NCBI GenBank assembly: GCA_963712465.1 | Contig: CAVQHY010000006.1 | Location: 186,001 to 250,000, forward strand | DNA length: 64,000 nt | Origin: CAVQHY01 sp963712465 | GTDB taxonomy: Bacteria > Actinomycetota > Thermoleophilia > Gaiellales > Gaiellaceae | Reading direction: 5' to 3' | Shown: piece by piece, positions 40,388-48,149 of the stretch | Layout of the letters: the number at the start of each line of letters is the position of its first letter | Position numbering within the stretch: position 1 is the first letter of the stretch | The notes under the pieces: generated by a model | The model's input: the letters and a program-made list of their open reading frames with translations, nothing else | Database searches by the model: none | What the model was told of the DNA's origin: nothing | Position numbers and translations under genes: made by a program

Positions 40388-42240
40388 GATCCCACCTGAT
40401 CAACCGTCACCGCATCTGGCAGGCGGCAATCGACGCCGGGCTGATCGCCCTCTCCTGGTGGGCGGCGTTCAAGCTTCGGTTCGACCAGGTGCCCGTGTAC
40501 TACGAGGGCTACCTAGAGGCCAGGATCTTTCTCGTCGTGATCGCGACGCAGCTCGCCGTCTTCGTCGCGTTCGGGCTCTACAACCACTGGTGGCGCTACG
40601 TCTCGATCCGCGACATGTGGGCGGTCGCACGGGCGGTGCTCGTCGCCTCGCTGGTCTCGGCCGTGATCATCCTCCTCTGGGACCCGTTCGTCGTGCGCCT
40701 GCCGCGCGGGATCTTCCTGATCGACGGGGTGCTTCTGCTCGGCCTGGTCGCGGGCGCGCGCCTGCTCGCGCGCACAGTCATCGAGCGGCCGGGCCGGGCC
40801 GGTCTCGTCGCGCGCGGCAAGGAGGTGCTCGTCGTCGGCGCCGGCGACGCCGGTCAGCTGATCGTCAAGGAGATGCTGAAGAGCCCCGGGCTCGGCTACA
40901 CGCCGATCGGGCTCGTCGACGACGACGAGCGCAAGCGCAACATCCGCCTGCACGGAATCCGCGTCGTCGGGACGACGGACGAGTTGCCACACGTGCTGGC
41001 CGACAACAAGCCCGACGAGGTGATCATCGCCATCCCGTCCGCGGCGGGCGAGACGCGCCAGCGGATCGTGAACGCCTGCCGGGACGCGGGCGTCCCGGTC
41101 AAGACGCTCCCTGCTGTCCACGAGCTGATCTCCGGTGACCTCCACCTCGCACGTCAGCTTCGCGAGGTCCAGGTCGAGGACGTCCTGGGCCGGGAGGCGG
41201 TCGAGCTCGACCTGGCGTCGATCGCGTCGTACCTCACGGGCGAGATCGTGCTCGTCACCGGTGCGGGCGGCTCGATCGGCTCGGAGCTCTGCCGCCAGAT
41301 CGCGGCCGTCGGCCCCGAGCGCCTCCTTCTGGTCGAGAACTCCGAGACGGCGCTCGTGGCGATCGAGCGCGAGCTCCAGATGGAGCGCGGCTTCGAGGCC
41401 GCCGTCCCGCTGCTCGCCGACGTCAAGAACGAGCCCGCGATGCGGCGGCTGCTCGAGCGCGAGCGACCGGCGGTCGTCTTCCACGCCGCCGCCTACAAGC
41501 ACGTGCCGCTGATGGAAGCCAACCCGCTCGAGTCCGTGCGGAACAACGTCATCGGCACGAAGGTGGTCGCCGAGATCTCGGCCGACGTCGGCGTCAAGCG
41601 ATTCGTGCTCGTCTCGACCGACAAGGCCGTCCGCCCGAAGAACGTCCTGGGGCGGACGAAGGCGCTCGGCGAGTGGATCGTCGAGGCGTCGGCGACCCAG
41701 GAGCAAAACGGCACGCGCTTCATGTGCGTGCGCTTCGGCAACGTGCTCGGGTCGTCGGGCAGCGTGATCCCGCTGTTTCGCCGCCAGATCGCTCGCGGCG
41801 GCCCCGTGACCGTGACCCAACCGGAGATGACGCGCTACTTCATGACGATCCCCGAGGCGTCCCAGCTGATCGTCCAGGCAGGCGCGATCGGCGTCGGCGG
41901 CGACGTATTCGTCCTCGACATGGGCCCGCCGGTGAAGATCATCGATCTCGCCCGCAACATGATCCGGCTCTCCGGCAAGGAGCCCGACCGCGACATCCCG
42001 ATCGAGTTCATCGGCATCCGGCCGGGGGAGAAGCTGCACGAGGAGCTCTGGGGCGACGGCGAGGCGGCAACGCCGACGCAGCATCCGAAGATCCTGCGGT
42101 GTGCGACACAACCGGTCGACCCCGCCAGGCTCGAGGACGAGCTCGCCGAGCTCGAGCGGCTCTGCGAGCGCGGCGAGACGGTCGAGGTGATCGCCCGGCT
42201 GAACGACATGTTCACCGCCCGCGGGCGCGAGACCGTCTAG
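40384..42240 (+). CDS. Membrane nucleotide-sugar dehydratase (CapD/PglF/FlaA1 family)
   Basis: 618 residues from GTG 40384. Four N-terminal membrane helices (to ~130), then a Rossmann region with LVVGAGDAGQLIVKEM and a second Rossmann SDR domain with LVTGAGGSIGSELCRQ (about 295-310), HAAAYKHVPLMEANP, STDKAVRPKNVLGRTK and RFGNVLGSSGSVIPLF. This is the PglF-type UDP-N-acetylglucosamine 4,6-dehydratase arrangement. Its keto-sugar product is the expected substrate of the preceding aminotransferase. It ends three bases from the convergent DUF354 gene. Confidence 0.93.
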   Translation: MRSHLINRHRIWQAAIDAGLIALSWWAAFKLRFDQVPVYYEGYLEARIFLVVIATQLAVFVAFGLYNHWWRYVSIRDMWAVARAVLVASLVSAVIILLWDPFVVRLPRGIFLIDGVLLLGLVAGARLLARTVIERPGRAGLVARGKEVLVVGAGDAGQLIVKEMLKSPGLGYTPIGLVDDDERKRNIRLHGIRVVGTTDELPHVLADNKPDEVIIAIPSAAGETRQRIVNACRDAGVPVKTLPAVHELISGDLHLARQLREVQVEDVLGREAVELDLASIASYLTGEIVLVTGAGGSIGSELCRQIAAVGPERLLLVENSETALVAIERELQMERGFEAAVPLLADVKNEPAMRRLLERERPAVVFHAAAYKHVPLMEANPLESVRNNVIGTKVVAEISADVGVKRFVLVSTDKAVRPKNVLGRTKALGEWIVEASATQEQNGTRFMCVRFGNVLGSSGSVIPLFRRQIARGGPVTVTQPEMTRYFMTIPEASQLIVQAGAIGVGGDVFVLDMGPPVKIIDLARNMIRLSGKEPDRDIPIEFIGIRPGEKLHEELWGDGEAATPTQHPKILRCATQPVDPARLEDELAELERLCERGETVEVIARLNDMFTARGRETV

Positions 42241-42243
42241 CCT

Positions 42244-43260
42244 CTAGCTGTCCGAAGTCAGAGCCGAGAGCAGCAGGCCGAGCAGGAGCTCGGGGTCGCG
42301 CCGCACGCGCTCCCCCGAACCGTGACGCTTGACCAGCTCGAGCGCGCGAGGGTCGGTGAGCGGTCGCAGGCGCCCTTCGCGGATCAGCGCCTCGTCGACC
42401 CCGCCGAGCCTCCCGCCGTAGGTCGTGTAGACGGGGACACCGAGCGCGGCCGCCTCGCGGTTCATCGTCCCGCCCGCCGAGACGACGAGGTCGGCCGACG
42501 CGATCAGGCTCTGTGCGTCGACGGCGCGGTCGGGGACGGCGATCGACGGCAGTCGGAGGCCGCGTACGTACGTCCGCTGCTCGTCGGTGCGAGGCAGGAC
42601 GACCGCGTAGACGTCCTCCTGCCGGCCGAGGTGGTCGAGCACCTGCGGGAACAGCGGGTTCGAGCCGCGGTGGTACAGAGAGACGTCCGGCGGCGTGCGC
42701 ACCAGCACGAGCACGCGGCCGTCGTCGGGCCACAGCTCGGCCGCGACAGCCGGATTCGGCTCGAAGTCGGCGAGGTAGTACTCCTCCTTCAGGCCCGGGT
42801 ATCGGAGAAGCTTCGGCGGCTTGACGCCGTAGCGCTCGAGCCGCTCCGGGGGGATCGCCTCCGGCACGACGACCTTCGTGGCCGCGCGGAGGCCGAGCGC
42901 ATGCTGAAGACTCGCGAACTCGTAGTCGTGCGTCGTCGCGCTCGGGATCCCGAGCCGTCGCGCCGTGATGGTCAGCTCGTGCGAGCCGTGCGCGAGCGCG
43001 AGATCGAACCGCCCCCCGCGTGCCCAGGCCCGGAGGTGCCGGAGGCGGCTCGTCATCGAGCGCAGCTTCCCGGCCCGCGAGCGGCCTCCGTGGGCTCCGA
43101 TCACCTCCGCCTCAATCCCGTGCATCTCGAGTAGCTGCAGCGTCTGGGCGTAGTCGCGGGCCGTCACCTGAACCTCGTCGCCGCGTCCACGGAGGATCGC
43201 GATCAGAGGCCGGAACACGAGCACGTGCGCGCTCGCGGTCATGTCGACCCAGACGTTCAC
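42244..43260 (-). CDS. DUF354 family protein (glycosyltransferase/UDP-GlcNAc 2-epimerase-like)
   Basis: 338 residues from GTG 43260, overlapping the asnB stop by four bases. MNVWVDMTASAHVLVFRPLIAILRGRGDEVQVTARDYAQ is the family N-terminus. VPEAIPPERLERYG, YPGLKEEYYLADFEP and DLVVSAGGTMNREAAALGVPVYTTYGG (nucleotide-sugar binding loop) follow. The GT-B-like fold suggests a sugar-nucleotide enzyme; DUF354 proteins often occur in polysaccharide loci, but no reaction is firmly known to me. It acts with AsnB and the sugar transferase upstream. Confidence 0.88.
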   Translation of the reverse strand: MNVWVDMTASAHVLVFRPLIAILRGRGDEVQVTARDYAQTLQLLEMHGIEAEVIGAHGGRSRAGKLRSMTSRLRHLRAWARGGRFDLALAHGSHELTITARRLGIPSATTHDYEFASLQHALGLRAATKVVVPEAIPPERLERYGVKPPKLLRYPGLKEEYYLADFEPNPAVAAELWPDDGRVLVLVRTPPDVSLYHRGSNPLFPQVLDHLGRQEDVYAVVLPRTDEQRTYVRGLRLPSIAVPDRAVDAQSLIASADLVVSAGGTMNREAAALGVPVYTTYGGRLGGVDEALIREGRLRPLTDPRALELVKRHGSGERVRRDPELLLGLLLSALTSDS

Positions 43261-45125
43261 GCGGCGGCTGCGGCTGGGACGGTGGCCCAACGCTCGTGCC
43301 AGAGCGAGAAGGCCAGCAGCCCCCACAGCTGACGCGAGAGGTCCTCCCGCCCGGTGAGATGCCGGTCGAGGACGTGCGTCACGGCCTGCGGATGCAGGAA
43401 CCCCTGCCGACGAATCCGGTCGGGCGAGAGGACCTCCCGTGCGAACGGCTCGAGCTCGCCGCGCAGCCACGCTGCGGCCGGGATCGAGAAGCCCCGCTTG
43501 CGCCCGTGCACGATCGCGCGGGGGAGCAGCGGCGCGACCGCCTTTCGAAGCAAGACCTTCTTCGAGAAGCCGCGCACCTTCATCCTCGTCGGCAGCGCGA
43601 GCGCGAGCTCGGCGACCACGGGATCGAGAAACGGAACCCGCGCCTCGAGCGAGTGAGCCATGCTCGCCCGGTCGGTCTTGACGAGGAGATCGTCGGCGAG
43701 GTAGATGCCGAGGTCGAGATCCTGCAGACGGGCGAGCGGCTCGGCGCCCTCGGTCTCCGTATAGCGGGCGCGGTAGAGGTCGAGCGGGTCGAAGGCCGTC
43801 TCGCGCACGAGCAGCTCGGCCCGGGCGTCGGCCGAGAAGATCTCCTTCCAGGCGTGGTGGCGTTCGAGCGGCGGGAGGTGCGCGGCGCGGACGAACCGCT
43901 TCGCCCGGTAGTCGAAGCTCGCCTTCGCCGACGAGCTCGGCAACAGCTCGACGAGCGGACGGATTGCGCCGGCCGCTGGGGCTAGCCGGGGTGCGAGCAG
44001 GTCGGCGACGTACGTGTAGTAGCCGCCGAAGAGCTCGTCTCCGCCCTCGCCCGAGAGAGCCACCTTGACGTGAGCGGCGGCCAGGCGCGACACGAGGTAC
44101 GTCGGCAGGGCGGACGAGTCGGCGAAGGGCTCGTCGAATGCCTCGGCGAGTTCTGGGAGGAGCCGGCCGGCGTCGGGACGGAGCACGAGCTCGTGGTGAT
44201 CCGTGCCGTACCGGCGGGCGACGCGGCGAGCGTTCTCGAGCTCGTCGAACGAGCGCTCTTCGAAGCCGATCGAGAACGTGCTCACGCGCTCCGCGGTCTC
44301 GGTCGCGGCCAGGGCTGCGAGCGCGCAGGAGTCGACGCCGCCCGAGAGCAGCACCCCGACCGGAACGTCCGCGATTAGGTGGGCGCGCACCGAGTCGCGA
44401 AGGCGCGTACGCAGCTCCTCTGCGAGCTCGGCCTCCGACTCCGTTCGTAGACGCGCCACGGCGGCAGGCGCGACGCGCGCGTAGCGCTCGAGTCGCGGCT
44501 CGCCGGACTTCTCCCACACGAGCAGGTGGCCGGGTGGAAGCTTGCGGACGTCGCGCCAGATCGAGAGCGGGGCCGGGATCGAGTTGAACGCGAGGAACGC
44601 CTGGAGCGCGTCCAGGTCGACCTCGCCGCGCTCGAGCGCTCGAAGCTCCGACGCGAAGGAGAGCACCCTGTGCGCACTGCGGTAGTAGAGAGGCTTGATC
44701 CCGAACCGGTCCCGTGCGAGCACGACGCGCCGTGCGCGAGCATCCCAGAGCGCGATCGCGAACATGCCCCGCAGCTCGTGGACGAAGCCGGGCCCGCGCT
44801 CCTCGTACAGGTGGACGAGCACCTCCGTGTCGCTCGAGGTCGCGAAGGTGTGACCGCGCTGCTCGAGACGTGCCCTGAGCTCCCGGTAGTTGTAGATCTC
44901 GCCGTTCTGGACGACCGAGACGGTCCCGTCCTCGCTCGCGATCGGCTGGTCGCCGCCGGCGAGGTCGATGATCGAGAGACGCCGCATGGCGAAGGCCGCC
45001 GGGCCGTCGACAAACGCTCCCTCGCTGTCGGGCCCGCGATGGGCGAGCGACGCGTTCATCGCCTCGAGCGGGCCCGGGTCGACGGCGCTCCCGTCGAGGG
45101 AGACGAGTCCACAGATCCCGCACAT
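43257..45125 (-). CDS. asnB: Asparagine synthase (glutamine-hydrolysing)
   Basis: 622 residues. The N-terminal Ntn amidase starts with MCGICGLVS (nucleophile Cys 2), with RLSIIDLAGGDQP and NGEIYNY; the synthetase half carries the PP-loop LLSGGVDSCAL. This XrtA/polysaccharide-cluster type of AsnB often modifies sugars or surface molecules instead of free aspartate, and its neighbours here (DUF354, sugar transferase) favour that reading. Its -10 TAGAGT overlaps the end of the upstream sugar transferase gene. Confidence 0.93.
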   Translation of the reverse strand: MCGICGLVSLDGSAVDPGPLEAMNASLAHRGPDSEGAFVDGPAAFAMRRLSIIDLAGGDQPIASEDGTVSVVQNGEIYNYRELRARLEQRGHTFATSSDTEVLVHLYEERGPGFVHELRGMFAIALWDARARRVVLARDRFGIKPLYYRSAHRVLSFASELRALERGEVDLDALQAFLAFNSIPAPLSIWRDVRKLPPGHLLVWEKSGEPRLERYARVAPAAVARLRTESEAELAEELRTRLRDSVRAHLIADVPVGVLLSGGVDSCALAALAATETAERVSTFSIGFEERSFDELENARRVARRYGTDHHELVLRPDAGRLLPELAEAFDEPFADSSALPTYLVSRLAAAHVKVALSGEGGDELFGGYYTYVADLLAPRLAPAAGAIRPLVELLPSSSAKASFDYRAKRFVRAAHLPPLERHHAWKEIFSADARAELLVRETAFDPLDLYRARYTETEGAEPLARLQDLDLGIYLADDLLVKTDRASMAHSLEARVPFLDPVVAELALALPTRMKVRGFSKKVLLRKAVAPLLPRAIVHGRKRGFSIPAAAWLRGELEPFAREVLSPDRIRRQGFLHPQAVTHVLDRHLTGREDLSRQLWGLLAFSLWHERWATVPAAAAA

Positions 45126-45132
45126 CGGCCGA

Positions 45133-45138
45133 ACTCTA
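45133..45138 (-). promoter_or_regulatory. -10 element TAGAGT containing the upstream stop codon
   Basis: Minus-strand TAGAGT lies seven bases before the asnB ATG; its TAG is the stop codon of the sugar transferase gene. Confidence 0.5.
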
Positions 45139-45900
45139 GTGTCGCCGGGTCACGAGCCTCCAAACCGCCTGGAACGACTGGCGCAGCACGCGCCAGATCG
45201 TCGCGAGCACGACGCGGAGGTAGAGGCGCACCGAGCGGTCGGCGATGTACTCGAGGTCGTGGGCGAGCTTTTCGGCCCACGCCTCCTCGCGGCCCATGCG
45301 TGTCTGCGCGAAGCCGGTGAGGCCGGGACGCACGACCAGACGCTGCCAGTACTGGGGAACCTCGCGGACGACGTCGTCGAACAGCGAGGGCCTGATCGGT
45401 CTCGGCCCGACGATGCTCATGTCGCCGCGGAGCACGTTCCACAGCTGCGGAATCTCGTCGAGCTGAGACGCGCGAAGCCAGTGCCCGAGCGAGGTCATCT
45501 CCGCGTCGGTCCGCTCCGTCAGCTGCTCGCCGTAGAAGGGGCCGAGTCGACTCTCCGCATCCGCTCTGAGCGTCCGGAACTTCAGCATCGTGAAGGTCTG
45601 CCCGTAGCGACCGACCCGGAGGCCGCGATAGAGAACCGGGCGGCCGCTGCTGACGAGGATCGCCACGCCGGTCGCGAGCCACGCGGGTGAGAGAACCGCC
45701 AGACCGGCGCCCGAGATCAGGACGTCGAGCATGCGGAGCGCCGGATCGACCGGGCGACGGGCGGCGCTCTCCTCGGGCAGCTCGGGGTAGCGCTCGGTCA
45801 GCCGTTCGGCGTGCACGGACGCGCCCATCATCCCACCTCCCAGCGGCGTTTCCGGCTGAGCGTAGCGCGGCACGTCGCCGGAGGATGCGTCTGCGCTCAA
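45136..45900 (-). CDS. Polyprenyl-phosphate sugar-phosphate transferase (bacterial sugar transferase family)
   Basis: 254 residues from TTG 45900. One membrane helix (about 58-84), then KFRTLRADAE, SQLDEIPQLWNVLRGDMSIVGPRPIRP and RPGLTGFAQ, the catalytic core of WbaP/PglC-like enzymes. It starts a lipid-linked oligosaccharide by moving a sugar-1-phosphate onto undecaprenyl phosphate. TTG is accepted because a CATTAT -10 ends seven bases upstream; several in-frame ATGs downstream (near residue 24) would remove only a non-conserved tail. Confidence 0.9.
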   Translation of the reverse strand: MSADASSGDVPRYAQPETPLGGGMMGASVHAERLTERYPELPEESAARRPVDPALRMLDVLISGAGLAVLSPAWLATGVAILVSSGRPVLYRGLRVGRYGQTFTMLKFRTLRADAESRLGPFYGEQLTERTDAEMTSLGHWLRASQLDEIPQLWNVLRGDMSIVGPRPIRPSLFDDVVREVPQYWQRLVVRPGLTGFAQTRMGREEAWAEKLAHDLEYIADRSVRLYLRVVLATIWRVLRQSFQAVWRLVTRRH

Positions 45901-45906
45901 TCAATG

Positions 45907-45913
45907 CATAATG
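45907..45913. promoter_or_regulatory. Overlapping divergent -10 elements for the sugar transferase and LysR genes
   Basis: CATAAT (45907-45912, plus) lies eight bases before ATG 45921. CATTAT (45908-45913 read on the minus strand) lies seven bases before TTG 45900. The two start codons are separated by exactly 20 bp. Confidence 0.65.
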
Positions 45914-45920
45914 ATCGCTT

Positions 45921-46814
45921 ATGGATACGCGACAGCTTGCGGCGTTCTGCGAGGTGGTCGAGCGGAAGAGCTTCTCGCAGGCGGCGGAACGTCTCGGCGT
46001 GACGCAGCCCGCGGTGAGCCTCCAGGTGCGGTCGCTCGAGGAGCGGCTGGGAGCTCGGCTGATCGACCGCTCGGGGCGCCGGGTCGAGCCGACGGATGCG
46101 GGCCGGCGGCTGTATCGCAGCGCGCAGCGCATGCTCCAGCTCGAGCGCCAGCTGATCGACGATCTCGGCCGCGACGGCGCCGGCGAGCTCCAGGGAACGC
46201 TGGCAATCGGGGCCTCGACCGGGCCGGGCGCCCACCTCGTCCCGCTGCTCCTCTGCGAGTTCCACGAGCGTCACGAGGGCGTGGACGTGCGGCTCTCGGT
46301 CTCCGATACGCAGAACGTGACCGAGATGGTCGCCGATCGGGAGCTCGAGCTCGGAGTCGTCGGCGCGCTTCGTCGCCACCGATCACTCGAGTTCGAGCCA
46401 CTTGCCCGCGACGAGATCGTCCTTGCCGTTCCGCGCGAGCATCCTTTCGCCGGGCGGGAGATCGGGCTCGACGAGCTCGCGGGCGAGTCGCTGCTGGTCA
46501 TGCAGGAGGGGGCCGGGGTTCGTCAGGTGATCGAGGACGAGCTCAGACGGGCCGGCCTCAAGCTCCGGGACCTGCGGTGGGGCCTCGAGCTCGGCCTGCA
46601 GGAGTCGGTCAAGAGCTCGGTCGGCGCCGGGTACGGCGTCGCGTTCATCTCCCGCACCGCGATCGAGGGTGAGCTCGCAGCCGGGGCTCTCGCGATCGCG
46701 CGGGTCGCGGGGATCGAGGCGTCGCGACAGCTCTACGTCGTGCGGGCCCGCGCCCGGACTCTCAGCCGGACGGCCGAGGCGTTCCTCGGGTTCGCGCGGG
46801 AACGCGTCACCTGA
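45921..46814 (+). CDS. LysR-family transcriptional regulator
   Basis: 297 residues, typical length. An N-terminal winged helix-turn-helix (DTRQLAAFCEVVERKSFSQAAERLGVTQPAVSLQVRSLE) is followed by the two-lobed effector domain (TLAIGASTGPGAHLVP, KSSVGAGYGVAFISR). The FSQAAERLGVTQPAVS pattern is close to CysB/CbbR-like members. The 20-bp divergent arrangement with the sugar transferase suggests autorepression together with control of that gene, the classic LysR layout; the ligand is unknown. Confidence 0.93.
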   Translation: MDTRQLAAFCEVVERKSFSQAAERLGVTQPAVSLQVRSLEERLGARLIDRSGRRVEPTDAGRRLYRSAQRMLQLERQLIDDLGRDGAGELQGTLAIGASTGPGAHLVPLLLCEFHERHEGVDVRLSVSDTQNVTEMVADRELELGVVGALRRHRSLEFEPLARDEIVLAVPREHPFAGREIGLDELAGESLLVMQEGAGVRQVIEDELRRAGLKLRDLRWGLELGLQESVKSSVGAGYGVAFISRTAIEGELAAGALAIARVAGIEASRQLYVVRARARTLSRTAEAFLGFARERVT

Positions 46815-46845
46815 TCCGCCCTTTGGAGGCCCGAGCCCTGCTCGC

Positions 46846-46851
46846 TAGGAT
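46846..46851 (+). promoter_or_regulatory. -10 element TAGGAT, leaderless type
   Basis: TAGGAT with seven bases to GTG 46859; it supports this start over an in-frame codon at 46823. Confidence 0.5.
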
Positions 46852-46858
46852 TCCGCCC

Positions 46859-47500
46859 GTGAACGACGACGTTCGCCTGACCGTCTCTCTGCCGAGCGAG
46901 CACGACGTCCAGGAGCTCCTCGACGAGCTGCGTGACCTGGAGCTCGAGGGACAGGGCGCCTTCGACGACCGCGTGATCGTCTCCCACGACGGACCGAACG
47001 TGCTGCTCTATGCGGACTCGGAGCAGCGCCTCGAGCAGGCCCGCGAGCTGGTCGACGAGGCCATGCAGGCGCGTTCGCTCGGCGGGATGGTGTACGTCCA
47101 TCGGTGGCATCCGATCGAGGAGCGCTGGGAAGACGCAGAGCGGCCGCTGCCGCGAACTCCGGAGGAGAAGGAGGCCGAGCGGCAGGTGCGGCTCGACCGG
47201 GAGACCGAGGAGTCGGAGGCGACGGGTCATGCCGAGTGGGAGGTCCGTGTCGAGCTTCCGTCGCACAGGGAGACGGTCCACCTCGCCGAGAGGCTCGAGT
47301 CGGACGGCCTACCGGTAGTCCGCCGGTGGAAGTTCCTGCTCGTCGGCGCGGCGAACGAGGACGATGCCCGTGCGCTGGCGGATCGAATTCGCGCCGAGGC
47401 CCCCGGAGACGCAACGATCGCCGTCGAGCCCGGCGGCGAGATGGTGTGGGAAGTAGCGCCGCGGAACCCGTTCGCGGTCTTCGGCGGGCTGGGCGGCTAG
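46859..47500 (+). CDS. Unknown protein with two related alpha/beta domains
   Basis: 213 residues. Two halves begin alike: VRLTVSLPSEHDVQELLDEL (about 5-24) and VRVELPSHRETVHLAERLES (about 127-146). Each continues with a strand carrying an R-W/H motif and a helix with ADSEQRLEQARELVDEA or NEDDARALADRIRAEA. The pattern is that of small ferredoxin-like (ACT- or SPOR-like) domains that bind ligands or other proteins. A charged linker (RTPEEKEAERQVRLDRETEESEA in part) separates them. No enzyme motif; no membrane segment. Unrecognised. Confidence 0.65.
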   Translation: MNDDVRLTVSLPSEHDVQELLDELRDLELEGQGAFDDRVIVSHDGPNVLLYADSEQRLEQARELVDEAMQARSLGGMVYVHRWHPIEERWEDAERPLPRTPEEKEAERQVRLDRETEESEATGHAEWEVRVELPSHRETVHLAERLESDGLPVVRRWKFLLVGAANEDDARALADRIRAEAPGDATIAVEPGGEMVWEVAPRNPFAVFGGLGG

Positions 47501-47504
47501 ATCG

Positions 47505-47846
47505 CTAGCAGGGGCCGGGCTGGACGCTTCCGCCCGGGCCGGTCAGATGCTGGGCGGCGGCGGCATCCTGGAGACAGTACGCGCCGGCGTCTGCACGGAC
47601 GACGAGGACGCGATAGACCGGCGGGAGCTGCGCGCCCGCGTAGCTCGTGTGGTCTGCAAACCAGGCCTCCATGGCCGTGACCGCACCCTGGAAATTCGCC
47701 GTCGCGACCGCAGCCGATGCATCGTCTCGGGCCTGCTCGACGAGCTGTGAGGTCGGACCGGTCTCCTTCGCCTGCTTCGCGAAGACGTAGCCGCCGATGC
47801 CCAGCGCGAGCAGGAGCACGACGAGCGAGAGGCCACGGATGGTCAC
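47505..47846 (-). CDS. Small pilin-like exported protein
   Basis: 113 residues from GTG 47846. An N-terminal hydrophobic helix (about 5-23) precedes a small soluble domain with AMEAWFADHTSYAGAQLPP and AGAYCLQDA..., then GPGGSVQPGPC at the end. The helix, the 'Y/F-x-D-x-x-x-Y' stretch and the C-terminal cysteine pair recall type IV pilin or pseudopilin heads, but there is no clear prepilin cleavage site (no GFTLIE). It is isolated: no pilus assembly genes are nearby. Convergent with the preceding gene. Confidence 0.6.
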   Translation of the reverse strand: MTIRGLSLVVLLLALGIGGYVFAKQAKETGPTSQLVEQARDDASAAVATANFQGAVTAMEAWFADHTSYAGAQLPPVYRVLVVRADAGAYCLQDAAAAQHLTGPGGSVQPGPC

Positions 47847-47933
47847 GAGGGAAGCTATCGGCTCCGACGTCGTTCGAGTTGAGCCCGTTCGTGTGCCACT
47901 GGGGAACGAGGGGTGTCACTCCGGACGCGCGGC

Positions 47934-47962
47934 TTGACATCGATCGGCGAGTGGAGTAGACC
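47934..47962 (+). promoter_or_regulatory. Promoter TTGACA-N17-TAGACC of the subtilisin-like protease gene
   Basis: Consensus -35 at 47934-47939 and TAGACC at 47957-47962, 17 bases apart. Start is predicted near 47969, giving an unusually long leader of about 180 bases. Confidence 0.65.
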
Positions 47963-47968
47963 GCGGTA

Positions 47969-48149
47969 GCACTCGCAACGAAAGGACGTGACGGTGCGTG
48001 CACCGTCGACCCGAGCTGCGGCGCCGAAACGGCTGGCTCGGTGGAGGTGTCCTCGCCTTGCGTGAAACCCCGTGCGCCCGACGGGGTGGTACCTGGCCCC
48101 GAAGCGGCCGTGACGCGCACGACCTGCAGCCCATCCGAAGGGAGATTCG
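47969..48149 (+). promoter_or_regulatory. Long structured 5' leader, possible regulatory RNA
   Basis: This fills the 303-base gap before the protease gene. It has no open frame of note but can fold: GACGGTGC/GCACCGTC with a 2-base loop (47990-48007) and ACCCCGT/ACGGGGT with a 7-base loop (48067-48087). GAAGGGAG just before ATG 48150 is the ribosome site. I do not recognise a known riboswitch consensus. Confidence 0.4.

Noticed and set aside
42244..45123. A 959-codon minus frame suggesting an AsnB-DUF354 fusion
   Set aside because: The upstream part is the wrong frame of asnB. The DUF354 protein starts at GTG 43260 with a four-base overlap.
47969..48149. Known riboswitch in the protease leader
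   Set aside because: I compared it by eye with TPP, cobalamin, SAM, glycine, c-di-GMP and ydaO-type consensus elements and saw no match; kept only as an unassigned structured leader.
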